Below are positions 16,321 to 25,109 of a stretch of 64,000 nucleotides of DNA, one piece after another. The first letter of the stretch is position 1. The number at the start of each line of letters is the position of its first letter. Below the pieces are notes generated by a model. It saw nothing but the letters and a program-made list of their open reading frames with translations, did not search any database and was not told the DNA's origin. This DNA comes from Pseudarthrobacter naphthalenicus (lineage in GTDB: Bacteria > Actinomycetota > Actinomycetes > Actinomycetales > Micrococcaceae), in NCBI RefSeq assembly GCF_029076445.1, contig NZ_JARESG010000006.1:62001-126000 (forward strand), in the 5' to 3' direction. The translations under genes were made by a program, and so were the position numbers.

Positions 16321-16353
16321 ATTGGGTGGGGAGTACCGGGGGTACCTGGCGGG

Positions 16354-18024
16354 TCAGGAGATGACGCTGTCCACCAGCGCCTTGGCTTCGGCCTGGACCT
16401 GCTTCAGGTGCTCCTCGCCCTTGAAGGACTCGGCATAGATTTTGTAGACGTCCTCGGTGCCGGACGGCCGGGCCGCGAACCAGGCGTTCTCCGTGACCAC
16501 CTTGAGGCCGCCGATGGGTGCGCCGTTGCCCGGGGCCTCGGTGAGCTTGGCGGTGATGGTCTCGCCTGCCAGTTCAGTTGCGGTGACGTCCGACGGCGAG
16601 AGCTTGCCGAGTGCCGCCTTCTGCTCCCGTGTGGCTGCTGCATCGATGCGCGCGTAGACGGGGGCGCCGAACTGGTCCGTCAATCCCTTGTACAGCTGGG
16701 AGGGTGACTTGCCTGTGACAGCGGTGATTTCGGAGGCCAGCAGGGCAAGCAGGATGCCGTCCTTGTCCGTGGTCCAGACGCTGCCGTCCAGCTTGTTGAA
16801 GGAGGCGCCGGCGGACTCTTCTCCGCCGAACGCGCCTTCGCCGGACAGCAGGCCCGGCACAAACCACTTGAAGCCCACGGGGACCTCCACGAGCTTGCGG
16901 CCCAGGCTCGCCGCCACACGGTCGATGATCGAGGACGAAACCAGGGTCTTGCCCACCACCGAGTTCGGGTTCCAGCCGCTGCGGTTGCGGTACAGGTAAT
17001 CGATGGCGACGGCGAGGTAGTGGTTCGGGTTCATCAACCCTCCCACGCCATCAACAAGAGGCGTCACGATGCCGTGGCGGTCGGCGTCGGCGTCGTTCCC
17101 GGTGGCGACGTCGAACGCGGCTGAACTGCCGCCGTCGGACATCCGCTTGATCAGGGAAGCCATCGCGGCGGGTGAGGAGCAGTCCATCCGGATCTTCTCG
17201 TCCCAGTCCAGGGTCATGAAGGCCCATTGCGGGTCCACGGTGGGGTTCACCACGGTGAGGTCCAGGTGGTGGCGCTCGCCGATCTCGCCCCAGTAGTCCA
17301 CGGACGCGCCGCCCATGGGGTCGGCACCGATGCGGACGCCGGCTTCCCGGATGGCATCCAGGTTCAGGACGGAGGGGAGGTCGTCAACGTAGCTGCTGAG
17401 GAAGTCGAACTTGCCCGTGCTGTCCGCTGCGAGGGCGTCCGCTACGGGAACGCGCTTGACGCCGCGGAGGTCGTTTTCGAGCAGTTCGTTGGCGCGGTTG
17501 GCGATCCAGCCGGTGGCATCCGAATCGGCAGGGCCGCCGTGCGGCGGGTTGTACTTGAAGCCACCGTCACCGGGCGGGTTGTGGCTGGGCGTGACCACAA
17601 TCCCGTCAGCCTCGGGGGCGCCGGCCGCGCGGTTGTTGTTGTGGGTGAGGATGGCGTGGCTGAGGGCCGGTGTGGGGGTGTAGCCGTGGCGGGCGTCGAT
17701 GAGCACGTTCACGCCGTTGGCCGCGAGGACTTCCAAGGCGGAGTTCTGCGCCGGCTCGCTCAGCGCGTGGGTGTCCTTCGCCAGGAACAGCGGGCCGGTG
17801 ATGCCCTGCCCGGCACGGTATTCCACTATGGCCTGCGTGATGGCAATGATGTGCTTTTCGTTAAACGACGCCTTAAGGCTGGATCCCCGGTGCCCCGACG
17901 TGCCGAAGACTACGCGCTGGCCTGGATCACCCAGATCCGGCGAAATGTCGTAGTACGCGTCAAGGAGCGCAGTAATGTCAACAAGGTCCTGGGGTTGGGC
18001 AACTGTGCCCGCGCGGCTAGCCAT
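16354..18024 (-). CDS. pgm: Phosphoglucomutase, alpha-D-glucose phosphate specific
   Basis: A 556-residue enzyme interconverting glucose-1-phosphate and glucose-6-phosphate, linking glycolysis with glycogen, trehalose and sugar-nucleotide synthesis. The active-site segments of the alpha-phosphohexomutase family are visible: FGTSGHRG (about residue 40), [10 protein letters not shown] (the phosphoserine loop, about 145), metal-binding NDADADRHG (about 310), GEESAG (about 400) and the phosphate-binding [15 protein letters not shown] (near 530). The start is set at ATG 18024 ([11 protein letters not shown]); the frame is open 16 codons further upstream. The gene ends next to a 51-nt-arm hairpin. 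Cytoplasmic. Confidence 0.95.
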   Translation of the reverse strand: MASRAGTVAQPQDLVDITALLDAYYDISPDLGDPGQRVVFGTSGHRGSSLKASFNEKHIIAITQAIVEYRAGQGITGPLFLAKDTHALSEPAQNSALEVLAANGVNVLIDARHGYTPTPALSHAILTHNNNRAAGAPEADGIVVTPSHNPPGDGGFKYNPPHGGPADSDATGWIANRANELLENDLRGVKRVPVADALAADSTGKFDFLSSYVDDLPSVLNLDAIREAGVRIGADPMGGASVDYWGEIGERHHLDLTVVNPTVDPQWAFMTLDWDEKIRMDCSSPAAMASLIKRMSDGGSSAAFDVATGNDADADRHGIVTPLVDGVGGLMNPNHYLAVAIDYLYRNRSGWNPNSVVGKTLVSSSIIDRVAASLGRKLVEVPVGFKWFVPGLLSGEGAFGGEESAGASFNKLDGSVWTTDKDGILLALLASEITAVTGKSPSQLYKGLTDQFGAPVYARIDAAATREQKAALGKLSPSDVTATELAGETITAKLTEAPGNGAPIGGLKVVTENAWFAARPSGTEDVYKIYAESFKGEEHLKQVQAEAKALVDSVIS

Positions 18025-18118
18025 GGGACCAGCATGCCAGACGCGGGCGGACGGCCATACGCCCCTGTCCAAATTCCGGACCCTGTGACGCGGAATGTCA
18101 TGAACAGGTGGTTAAACC

Positions 18119-18128
18119 TGAGTACTCA
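18119..18128. promoter_or_regulatory. Palindrome in the pgm/NERD divergent region
   Basis: TGAGTACTCA is a perfect palindrome, followed 11-16 bases later by the AT-rich CTATATACC, which could be a -10 region for the NERD gene. An operator role is plausible but unproven. Confidence 0.35.
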
Positions 18129-18194
18129 GCCCAAAAGTACCTATATACCGGCTCCCGGCGCCGCTGTTACGTTCGGGAAAGTCAGCATGGAAAG

Positions 18195-18240
18195 CACGAC
18201 GGCGGCAGCCCGCCGTCGTGGGTGCGGCAGTAAAGCTGCC
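18195..18240 (+). promoter_or_regulatory. Two-hairpin 5' leader before the NERD gene
   Basis: An 11-bp perfect hairpin (CACGACGGCGG/CCGCCGTCGTG, 18195-18220, 4-nt loop) is followed by a small GGCAG/CTGCC hairpin (18226-18240). They lie within the leader, 20 bases before the start codon. They could form a control element such as an attenuator; no known riboswitch was recognised. Confidence 0.4.
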
Positions 18241-18260
18241 ACTAAAGTAAGGGACCGGTC

Positions 18261-19190
18261 ATGGGGACAGGGGACGGCGCAGCCGAGCAGTCACGGCTCG
18301 CAGCGGAGCGCGTTCAGCAGCTAAAACGCCGCCTGGACCAAGCCGAACGCGCCACCAGGTCCTGGGACGAGGGCGCCGTGGGCGACGGGACTATTGCTGA
18401 ACAGCTCAGCCTTCTCGTCCCGCACGGCTGGTTTCTGCTCCATGACGTGCACTGGCCCGGCAGGCCCACGGCCAGCCTCGACCACGTGCTGGTGGGTCCG
18501 GGCGGCGTGGTGGTTGTGAATGCCAAGAACTGGACGGGCGAGGTCCGCGTTTCCGCCGGTGTCCTCTGGCAGGGCCGGTTCGCCAGGACGCAGTCGGTGG
18601 AAGGGGCCCTGGCGCAATGCGCCGCCGTCACCTCGGTCATGGCGCCGCCGCATCGCCGCCTGGTCCGCCCCTTGATCTGCCTCGCGGGCCAGCCGGACCT
18701 CTTCGCCATCACGAATGCCGACGTGGCCGTGGCAGGGGCCGACCGCGTTGTTGAGGCCGTGCTGTCCTTGCCCACCTTGCTTGACCTGCGGGAAGTGGCG
18801 GGCCTGTACACGCACCTTAGCCACCAGCTCACGCAGGAACCGGCTGCGGAAAGTCCCACCTTCAGGTCGTTGACCGGCAAGCGGCCGGAGCTGTCGCAGG
18901 GGCGCGAATGGTCGCCGGGGCCCGAGGCGTTCCCGCGGCGTGAGGTGTTGCCAGGGTCCGGGGCAGCAGACCGGCCTGCAGAGTCCCGGCACCTCGCGGC
19001 GCCAGCGAACGGGAGCGGCGCCGGCCCGGGTCCGCGGCACCAGCGGTCCGTCAGCGCCGGAGTGCGCAGCGGGTACGGACACCGGAAAGCGAATGCCCAG
19101 CAGCAGACCGCTGCGGGGATGGGCCGGTTGTTGTGTCTGGCGGCCTTCGTGGTTTTTGCTGTCTACGTGCTGCCATATTTGGGACGATAG
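18261..19190 (+). CDS. NERD-domain protein with C-terminal membrane anchor
   Basis: A 309-residue protein. The N-terminus (about 1-40) is a charged helix, followed by a NERD (nuclease-related) domain at about 45-165: GDGTIAEQL, SLDHVLVGPGGVVVVNAKNW (the PD-(D/E)xK-like core with Asp and Lys), GEVRV. A low-complexity Pro/Gly/Arg-rich region (about 200-280) leads to a single C-terminal membrane helix (LLCLAAFVVFAVYVLPYL). NERD proteins are thought to be nucleases or DNA-processing factors; activity here is not proven. The ATG follows AAGGGA. It has a structured leader and lies 54 bases before the DUF4190 gene. Confidence 0.85.
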   Translation: MGTGDGAAEQSRLAAERVQQLKRRLDQAERATRSWDEGAVGDGTIAEQLSLLVPHGWFLLHDVHWPGRPTASLDHVLVGPGGVVVVNAKNWTGEVRVSAGVLWQGRFARTQSVEGALAQCAAVTSVMAPPHRRLVRPLICLAGQPDLFAITNADVAVAGADRVVEAVLSLPTLLDLREVAGLYTHLSHQLTQEPAAESPTFRSLTGKRPELSQGREWSPGPEAFPRREVLPGSGAADRPAESRHLAAPANGSGAGPGPRHQRSVSAGVRSGYGHRKANAQQQTAAGMGRLLCLAAFVVFAVYVLPYLGR

Positions 19191-19243
19191 GACTGGGGGC
19201 CTGGCGGTACGCTGAAGAACCAAGACTTCGAACGGGGAAAACC

Positions 19244-19858
19244 ATGAGTGACCAGACCACGCCGCGCCCCGATTCCCATGGGCCGGGCGCTCAAGGAGCA
19301 AGCGAGTCGCCGGCCGGCTACGAGCCTCCACAGTTTGTGCCGCCACAGGGCCAGGACATTCCCGCGCCGCCCCTCTACGACTGGAGCAAAGGCGGGCCCG
19401 GGGCAGAACAGTACGGCGGAGGCGCTTACAGCCAGCCCGGAGCAGATGCGTACAGCCAGCCAGGCGGGCAACACGGAGGGGGATACACGCAGCCGGGAAG
19501 CCCCTACGGTCCGCCGGACATTTACGGCCAGCCCAGTCCCTACGGCCAGCCCAGCCCTTACCAGAACAGCCCTTACGGCCAGCCGGCGTACTACGGCCAA
19601 CCCGCCGCCGAGCCCAAGGGCCTCAGCATCACCAGCATGATCTGTGGTATTTCCTCGGTCCTGCTGGGGTGGTTCCTCATTCCGCAGCTCGCCGCGATCA
19701 TCACCGGCCACCTGGCACTGGGCCGCGAACGCTCAGGCAGGGCCATGTCCATTACCGGGCTGGTTCTGGGCTACCTGTGCCTGCTGGGATACGGTGCCTT
19801 TTGGCTGTTCCTTTTGGTCGGCCTGACGGCCTACCGCTCATCCTCGTACGGGTACTAG
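19244..19858 (+). CDS. DUF4190 membrane protein with Gln/Pro/Tyr-rich N-terminus
   Basis: A 204-residue protein. The first roughly 125 residues are low complexity, with YGQP and YSQP repeats typical of disordered cytoplasmic tails. The last roughly 75 residues form a DUF4190 domain of two membrane helices (SMICGISSVLLGWFLIPQLAAI and ITGLVLGYLCLLGYGAFWLF) separated by GHLALGRERSGRAM, which matches the family signature. The ATG at 19244 (GGGGAAAACC upstream) is chosen over the open frame to 19133, which overlaps the NERD gene. The stop codon lies in a 12-bp tandem duplication. Function unknown; such proteins are common in actinobacterial envelopes. Confidence 0.85.
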   Translation: MSDQTTPRPDSHGPGAQGASESPAGYEPPQFVPPQGQDIPAPPLYDWSKGGPGAEQYGGGAYSQPGADAYSQPGGQHGGGYTQPGSPYGPPDIYGQPSPYGQPSPYQNSPYGQPAYYGQPAAEPKGLSITSMICGISSVLLGWFLIPQLAAIITGHLALGRERSGRAMSITGLVLGYLCLLGYGAFWLFLLVGLTAYRSSSYGY

Positions 19859-19872
19859 GCCGGGTACTAGGC
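19849..19872. repeat. 12-bp tandem duplication at a stop codon
   Basis: CGGGTACTAGGC occurs twice in tandem; the first copy contains the TAG stop of the DUF4190 gene. A second short duplication (GTTTACCAAGC) follows. Confidence 0.85.
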
Positions 19873-19928
19873 CCTCGTCCGTTTTACCAAGCGTTTACCA
19901 AGCGCCCGTCGTACCAGGCCAGCGGGTC

Positions 19929-20288
19929 CTAAGCTGCGGCGATCCGCCTGGCCTGTTCCTGTTCTGCTGCACTCAGCACGGCGGGTCCGCCGCCACGATA
20001 GGTCCAGTTCGTCTTCACTCCGCCCGGTTTGGTGAGCGACTCGCCGGCCAGGGCCCTTTCTATCCGGCGCCGCACGTCCCCCTCTTTGTCGGGTTCTGCG
20101 GCGAATACGATCCTGAGCGTGACGTCGTTGCCGTTCCGGGCATAGTCCGTGTGGTGCGGAGCCAGCGGGCAGGGCGGCTCATGCTCCCAGCTGCCGCAAA
20201 GTTCCAGGGTGATTGCGGCTCCGGGTGCGCTGGGATCGGATCCGGCAGCCATGAGCACTGTTGCTTGATGAACGTATTGTCCGCGCAT
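19929..20288 (-). CDS. Hypothetical protein
   Basis: About 119 residues starting at the ATG at 20288, which has GTGGAG seven bases upstream. An in-frame start at 20330 is possible but has a weaker site. The sequence looks like a small soluble alpha/beta protein (VHQATVLMAAGSDPSAPGAAITLELCGSW, then NDVTLRIVFAAEPDKEGDVRRRIERAL). Two Cys flank HEPPC, and it ends in a charged helix. No named family is recognised. It is separated from the 67-residue gene upstream by a strong hairpin. Confidence 0.5.
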   Translation of the reverse strand: MRGQYVHQATVLMAAGSDPSAPGAAITLELCGSWEHEPPCPLAPHHTDYARNGNDVTLRIVFAAEPDKEGDVRRRIERALAGESLTKPGGVKTNWTYRGGGPAVLSAAEQEQARRIAAA

Positions 20289-20392
20289 GGAAGGACTCCA
20301 CTTCATGATGGTCTTTGGGGTGTTCTGCATGGATTCCCGGTAGCGCGCCGCTGTGGCGGCCGTGCCAGGACGGCGGTGTCATGCCGGGCAGG

Positions 20393-20417
20393 GGAAAGGC
20401 CCCGGAGGGGCCTTTCC
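20393..20417 (-). terminator. Probable terminator of the 67-residue gene
   Basis: A perfect 11-bp inverted repeat (GGAAAGGCCCC/GGGGCCTTTCC) with a 3-nt loop lies 23 bases downstream (minus strand) of the stop at 20440. The descending arm is T-rich only within the stem. Confidence 0.65.
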
Positions 20418-20439
20418 TTAAGCGGGCTTGGCCAACAGG

Positions 20440-20643
20440 TCAGACCCGCTCGCTGGTGCGCTCAGCAGCAGGTTCCTCGGCTTCATAGGTCTTCCGCCGA
20501 CGCGGGAAGGCCCAGAAAGTGAAGTCCTTCGCCGTGAAATGCGGCTCCGTGCGGTCAGGCGGTGTCTGCTGGCGCGCTTCGGGTTCACGGGTGGCGTCCT
20601 TCTTGATGCCCCACCCGAAATCCTTGCTTGATGAATAGCACAT
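20440..20643 (-). CDS. Small conserved hypothetical protein with MCYSSSKDFGW start
   Basis: A 67-residue protein. The ATG at 20643 has AAAGGAGG six bases upstream, which is better spaced than the GTG at 20646. The N-terminus MCYSSSKDFGWG and the central KDFTFWAFPRRR are aromatic and Cys-containing signatures on an otherwise charged, disordered chain. I associate this pattern with small actinobacterial proteins of unknown role but cannot name a family. The Cys at residue 2 could be a metal or modification site; that is speculation. It is followed by a hairpin terminator, so it is probably a single-gene unit. Confidence 0.6.
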   Translation of the reverse strand: MCYSSSKDFGWGIKKDATREPEARQQTPPDRTEPHFTAKDFTFWAFPRRRKTYEAEEPAAERTSERV

Positions 20644-20726
20644 CACAGGCCTCCTTTAGGTGACTGCCTTTTAATCGTCCACCCATTTGGCCGCAGAGTC
20701 GACACCCCGGGCCGTTCATCCACGGG

Positions 20727-22199
20727 TCAGAATCCCAGCTGGGACGCCACCTGCAGCAGCAGTAACTCGGACCCTTCCGGACCGATCAGCTGGATCCCCA
20801 TGGGGAGCCCCTCGCCTGGTTGTCCGCCGGTCCAGTGCACGGGAACCGTCACGGCCGGCAGGCCGCAAACGTTCACCATGGAGGACCACGGCGCGAATTG
20901 GCATTGCCGGCGGTAGTCCTCATCGGCGTCGCCCGCCCAGGCTGCGGCAGGCCAGCGCGCATCGCCGTGGCTGGCACCGGTAAACCAGCCCACCGGACGT
21001 GGCGTCTGAGCCAGGGCAGGCATCAGCATCAGGTCCCATGCGGCGTATTGGGTGATGGTGTCACGGGTGAACCGTCGGAGGAACGCCAGGGATTCGTCCA
21101 GTTTGGAGGTGCTGCGCTGCTGGGCCCTGCGCCGGAACGTCCTGGTGAGCGGGGTCAGCAATGCTTCACGCTGCGGACTGATCCGGGCCGTGCCGACGGC
21201 GGCAGTCCAGGCCGTCGTGAAGGCGTCCGGGTAGCGGTTGTCGTAGCGGATGTCCGCTTCAGACACGGCGTGTCCGGCGTGTTCGAGCATCTCGCGGCCC
21301 GCCTGCAGGGCCGCGAGGGCTTCCGGCCCGGGTGTGAACGGGAAGGCACCGGACCACGGACTGGCCAGGCTCACACCGATCCGCAGCGGACGTGGTTCGC
21401 GGGCCACGGCGTCGAGGTAGCAGGTTGCGGGCGAGGGCACCAGAGCGTCCATGAGCAGCGCAGCGTCGGCGGCGCTCCGGGCCAGCGGGCCGGCCACCAC
21501 CAGCCCGGCGGGATTAGCTGCGCTTTCGCCCGAGGGCACCAGACCCCGGCCCGGTTTGAGTCCCACCAGTCCGCAGGCCGCCGCGGGGATCCGAATGGAG
21601 CCGCCGCCGTCGCTCCCGGGAGCGACAGGAATCAGGCCGGCCGCCACCGCGGCTGCGCTGCCGCCGGAGGAGCCGCCGGAACTGCGGCTGGGGGCGTGCG
21701 GATTGCGCGACGGCGGCGCGATGCGGTTTTCGCTGTAGGCCGTCAGCCCGAACTCCGGAACCTGCGTTTTGCCCAGCGAGATCATGCCGGCGGCCTTCAG
21801 TACCGCGGCAAGGGCTCCGTCGGTGGGCGCAGGTTTGTGGTCCAGGGCCGCGCTGCCGTGGGTGGTCACCACGCCGGCCACATCGGTCAGGTCCTTGAAC
21901 GCGGTGGGTATGCCGTGCAGGAGCGGCAGGCCGTCCGCCGCTCCACCCTCTGCAGGCGCCGCCGAACTCCGCCGAAACCGGGCGTAGCGGTCGTCCGCAG
22001 CGGCTGCATCGGCCATGGCCTGTTCGGCGGTGACGGTAATGAAAGCGCCCAGCAAGGGGTTGCGTTCGGTGATCCGGGCCAGGAAGTACGCCGTCGTTTC
22101 ACGGGCCGAGACCTCACCGGAGCGTAGGGAGTTCCGCAACTGGACGGCGGACATCTCATGCAGCTCGTGCGGGGAAGCGGTGGGCTGCTCGGTGGGCAT
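20727..22199 (-). CDS. Amidase (amidase signature family)
   Basis: A 490-residue amidase-signature hydrolase. The catalytic Ser-cisSer-Lys triad is visible: Lys in FKDLTDV (about residue 98), and the Gly/Ser-rich signature [15 protein letters not shown] (about 170-185) followed by [13 protein letters not shown]. These enzymes cleave carboxamides, such as aryl or aliphatic amides. It resembles the amidases annotated as 6-aminohexanoate-cyclic-dimer hydrolase or generic amidase rather than GatA, because no gatB or gatC neighbours are present. The ATG follows GAGGAGGACCC. It is divergent from the rhodanese gene. Substrate unknown. Confidence 0.88.
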   Translation of the reverse strand: MPTEQPTASPHELHEMSAVQLRNSLRSGEVSARETTAYFLARITERNPLLGAFITVTAEQAMADAAAADDRYARFRRSSAAPAEGGAADGLPLLHGIPTAFKDLTDVAGVVTTHGSAALDHKPAPTDGALAAVLKAAGMISLGKTQVPEFGLTAYSENRIAPPSRNPHAPSRSSGGSSGGSAAAVAAGLIPVAPGSDGGGSIRIPAAACGLVGLKPGRGLVPSGESAANPAGLVVAGPLARSAADAALLMDALVPSPATCYLDAVAREPRPLRIGVSLASPWSGAFPFTPGPEALAALQAGREMLEHAGHAVSEADIRYDNRYPDAFTTAWTAAVGTARISPQREALLTPLTRTFRRRAQQRSTSKLDESLAFLRRFTRDTITQYAAWDLMLMPALAQTPRPVGWFTGASHGDARWPAAAWAGDADEDYRRQCQFAPWSSMVNVCGLPAVTVPVHWTGGQPGEGLPMGIQLIGPEGSELLLLQVASQLGF

Positions 22200-22308
22200 G
22201 GGTCCTCCTCGGGATCTCGTAGAAGCGTAACCTGCCCGTTCCCGGCCGGGAGGGCATCTTCCCGGCGTTAGGCTGGGAGGAGACCATCGTCATCTGAAAG
22301 GGAATCCC

Positions 22309-22635
22309 GTGAGTGATTTCGAGTCCGTGCCTGTCAACGACGTTCCCGCCGACGCGGCCCTTCTGGACGTTCGGGAAGACTACGAGTGGGTGGCCGGGCA
22401 TGCCGAAGGCGCCCTCCACATTCCGCTGGATCAGCTTCCCGCGCGCTTGGACGAGCTGGACCCGGACCAGGACCTGTACGTCATCTGCAGGACCGGCGGC
22501 CGTTCCTTCCGCGCTGCGCAGTGGCTCACGGGCCAAGGCTATGCAGCCATCAACGTCGCCGGCGGAATGGACCAGTGGCTGGAATCAGGCAAGCCGCTGG
22601 TATCCGATAACGGGCTCAAGCCGCTGGTCCTCTAA
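22309..22635 (+). CDS. Rhodanese-domain protein
   Basis: A 108-residue single-domain rhodanese (sulfurtransferase). The active-site loop is CRTGGRS (about residue 63-69), with the persulfide-forming Cys first. The domain start LLDVREDYEWVAGHAEGALHIPL (about 15-37) is typical. It can carry sulfur from thiosulfate or persulfides to an acceptor such as cyanide or thiols. The GTG start has AAAGGGA upstream. pheA follows after 42 bases in the same direction, a neighbourhood without obvious functional link. Soluble and cytoplasmic. Confidence 0.9.
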   Translation: MSDFESVPVNDVPADAALLDVREDYEWVAGHAEGALHIPLDQLPARLDELDPDQDLYVICRTGGRSFRAAQWLTGQGYAAINVAGGMDQWLESGKPLVSDNGLKPLVL

Positions 22636-22677
22636 GCCGCGACTTTCCCTGAATCCAAAGTCCTGAAGGAATCCGCC

Positions 22678-23640
22678 ATGCCCGGACCAGCCGCTATCTA
22701 CACTTTCCTTGGACCTCAGGGAACTTTCACCGAAGCCGCGCTGATGCAGGTTCCCGGGGCTGCCGAGGCCACCCGCGTCCCGGCCTCCAACGTCAACGCC
22801 GCGCTGGACATGGTCCGGGACGGCTCCGTACATGCCGCCATGGTCCCGATCGAGAACTCCGTGGAGGGCGGCGTCACCGCCACCCTGGACGCCATCGCCG
22901 GCGGCCCGGAACTCCGTATCACGCGGGAGGTGCTGGTCCCCATCAGCTTTGTGCTGGTGGCCCGGCCGGGGATGGCCCTCGCTGATATCCGCCGTATCTC
23001 CACGCACGGCCACGCCTGGGCGCAGTGCCGCCTGTGGGTGGAAACAAATATACCGGGTGCGGAATACGTTCCCGGTTCCTCCACGGCGGCCGCCGCCCTG
23101 GGCCTGCTGGCTGATGGCGCCCACTACGATGCGGCGATCTGTGCGCCCATCGTGGCTCAGGAGCAGCCCGGACTGTCTGTGCTTGCGGAGAACATCGGAG
23201 ACAACCCGGGTGCCGTGACGCGGTTCATCATGGTGAGCCGGCCCGGCGAACTGCCGCAGCGGACCGGGGCGGACAAGACCACGGTGGTGGTTCCGTTGCC
23301 CGAGGACCGGCCGGGCGCGCTCATGGAAATCCTTGACCAGTTTGCCACCCGGGGCGTGAACCTCAGCCGGATCGAATCCCGGCCCACCGGGCAGTACCTC
23401 GGCCACTACTTTTTCAGCATCGACGCTGACGGCCATGTCCAGGATGCCCGGGTTGCCGATGCCCTGGCCGGGCTTCACCGCATCAGCCCGGCCACCCGGT
23501 TCCTGGGTTCCTACGGGCGGGCCGATGCGCAGAAAGTCGTCGTGGCTCCGCACACGTCGGACGAAGCATTCCATGCAGCGCATCAATGGGTGGACGGGAT
23601 TCTTCAGCCGCGGCCGGGCCTGCCGGAGACGGCTTCCTAG
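22678..23640 (+). CDS. pheA: Prephenate dehydratase
   Basis: A 320-residue enzyme converting prephenate to phenylpyruvate, the committed step of phenylalanine synthesis. The catalytic domain (about residues 5-185) begins with YTFLGPQGTFTEAAL and contains VPIENSVEGGV and the family TRF motif in AVTRFIMV. The regulatory ACT domain (about 200-280) has PGALMEILDQFATRGVNLSRIESRP, in which ESRP is the phenylalanine-binding signature, so feedback inhibition is expected. It is monofunctional, without a chorismate mutase domain. The ATG has GAAGGAA upstream. Cytoplasmic. Confidence 0.95.
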   Translation: MPGPAAIYTFLGPQGTFTEAALMQVPGAAEATRVPASNVNAALDMVRDGSVHAAMVPIENSVEGGVTATLDAIAGGPELRITREVLVPISFVLVARPGMALADIRRISTHGHAWAQCRLWVETNIPGAEYVPGSSTAAAALGLLADGAHYDAAICAPIVAQEQPGLSVLAENIGDNPGAVTRFIMVSRPGELPQRTGADKTTVVVPLPEDRPGALMEILDQFATRGVNLSRIESRPTGQYLGHYFFSIDADGHVQDARVADALAGLHRISPATRFLGSYGRADAQKVVVAPHTSDEAFHAAHQWVDGILQPRPGLPETAS

Positions 23641-23742
23641 GCTTCGCCCACAGCGTACGAGAGGTACTTCCGCGTGCTGGTTACTGTGCGTATGCTTGCT
23701 TGATCAACTTGGGGGGACGGCCCCTAACGAAGGGAGCGGGTC

Positions 23743-23949
23743 ATGAGCACCAGCAGTACAGATAATGACGGCCAGGGCATGATCGTTAACCCCAAACCGA
23801 CGGCCGACAACCAGGACTGGGACGGCGATGAAGCTGACCGCGCTGATCGGCTGCGCTTCGAAGAGGAACAGGCCATGATCCGCGAGCAGTCTGAGGCGCG
23901 TGCCGCCAAGGCCGCCGCCGAGGAAGCTGCGAAGAAAGCTACCGCCTGA
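23743..23949 (+). CDS. Small charged hypothetical protein
   Basis: A 68-residue, highly charged protein with an acidic first half (DNQDWDGDEADRADRL) and a long alanine/glutamate/lysine helix at the C-terminus (about 38-68) that could form a coiled coil. A clear ribosome site (GAAGGGAGCGGGTC) precedes the ATG. No hydrophobic or catalytic residues stand out. It converges on the lipid-kinase gene with 12 bases between stops. Function unknown. Confidence 0.55.
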   Translation: MSTSSTDNDGQGMIVNPKPTADNQDWDGDEADRADRLRFEEEQAMIREQSEARAAKAAAEEAAKKATA

Positions 23950-23961
23950 AGGCGGCCCGGC

Positions 23962-25020
23962 TTAGGCCGGCTGCGACTTCACCCTGATCAGGAGTGACCG
24001 GGGCGCCACTTGGACGGTGACCTTTGTGGCCAGGCCCGATGGGTCGCCGTCGACCTGGGTGGGCAGGGGTTCCGGGCACTTGATGACGATCTTCCCGGCC
24101 CGGTACATGGTCATCATCGGGAGGTTGCCCCGGTGCTTGAACACGATCTTTCCGTACATGGCGAGCCAGCCGAAGGCGCTGCGCGGGCTCATCACCACCA
24201 CGTCAAGCATGCCGTCGTCAATCATGGCTTCGGGAATGAAGTCGATGCCGCCGGGCACCAGCCCGCAGTTGGCGAAGAGCACGCTCCGGATGTTTCGTGC
24301 CTGCTCCGGGCTTTCATCCAGGGACACTGACACCTTCCGCCGCCGGCCGGGAAGGTGCCTCATGCCGGCCTCGGTGTAGGCGAGCCATCCCACCGCTTTT
24401 TTGAGCCCGTCGTTGGTGTCTGCCAGGATTTCCGCGTCCATGCCGATGCCGGCGATCACCAGGAACAGGTGTTCGGAGGAGTGGCCGGTGCGGGAGTTTT
24501 CGATGTTCATCCGCGCGGTGTCGATGTAGCGCTGCTGACCAAACAGGGCAGCGTTGATGTTGGCGCGCAGGTCATTGACGTCCAGGTCCACATTGCGGGC
24601 GAGGAGGTTGCCGGTTCCCAGCGGGATGATGCCCATGGCTACATTTGTGTGTGCGAGTGACTCGGCCACCACCCGCACGGTACCGTCGCCGCCGCCCACC
24701 AGGACGACGTCGGCCTTGAACTCCAGCGCCGCCTTGGCCTGCGAATAGCCGGGGTCCTCCGCCGTGGTCTCCAAAAAGAGGGGGTCCTCCCAGCCGGCCG
24801 TGAGGCAGGCACGCTGAATGGCTTCTTTCGCCTCGGCCGCCCGTGATTTCACCGGATTGAGGATGACGGCCACACGCTGGTGGGTGAGCCCGGCTTCGTG
24901 GGCGGCTTCGTTGACGGCGCTCCGGATATGCAGTGCCTTGAGCTTGCGCACACCCCACCAGCTGGAGACGGCAAAAGCCAGCGCTGCCGCGCTCAGGAGG
25001 TAGAGAAGCCAGTCGTTCAT
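23962..25020 (-). CDS. Diacylglycerol kinase-like lipid kinase
   Basis: A 352-residue protein of the DAGK catalytic family (DgkB/YegS/BmrU type). An N-terminal membrane helix ([19 protein letters not shown], about 4-22) anchors it. The kinase core follows: [12 protein letters not shown] (about 52), the nucleotide motif [16 protein letters not shown] (about 105-120) and [14 protein letters not shown] (about 132-145). The C-terminal domain has the [21 protein letters not shown] block. These enzymes phosphorylate diacylglycerol or related lipids; the exact lipid is unknown. It is divergent from serS. Confidence 0.88.
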   Translation of the reverse strand: MNDWLLYLLSAAALAFAVSSWWGVRKLKALHIRSAVNEAAHEAGLTHQRVAVILNPVKSRAAEAKEAIQRACLTAGWEDPLFLETTAEDPGYSQAKAALEFKADVVLVGGGDGTVRVVAESLAHTNVAMGIIPLGTGNLLARNVDLDVNDLRANINAALFGQQRYIDTARMNIENSRTGHSSEHLFLVIAGIGMDAEILADTNDGLKKAVGWLAYTEAGMRHLPGRRRKVSVSLDESPEQARNIRSVLFANCGLVPGGIDFIPEAMIDDGMLDVVVMSPRSAFGWLAMYGKIVFKHRGNLPMMTMYRAGKIVIKCPEPLPTQVDGDPSGLATKVTVQVAPRSLLIRVKSQPA

Positions 25021-25093
25021 CGTGCTTCAACAGTAGCCCGGGCGGGGTGCCCCCATTTCCGCGATCCCGGCGGCAGTGCCCAGTGCGCGGGAT

Positions 25094-25101
25094 TAGATAC
25101 T
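25094..25101 (+). promoter_or_regulatory. serS: Candidate -10 box for serS
   Basis: TAGATACT lies 8 bases before the serS GTG, in the 90-base divergent region, suggesting a very short or absent leader. The -35 box is not evident. Confidence 0.35.
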
Positions 25102-25109
25102 CTTGTCTG

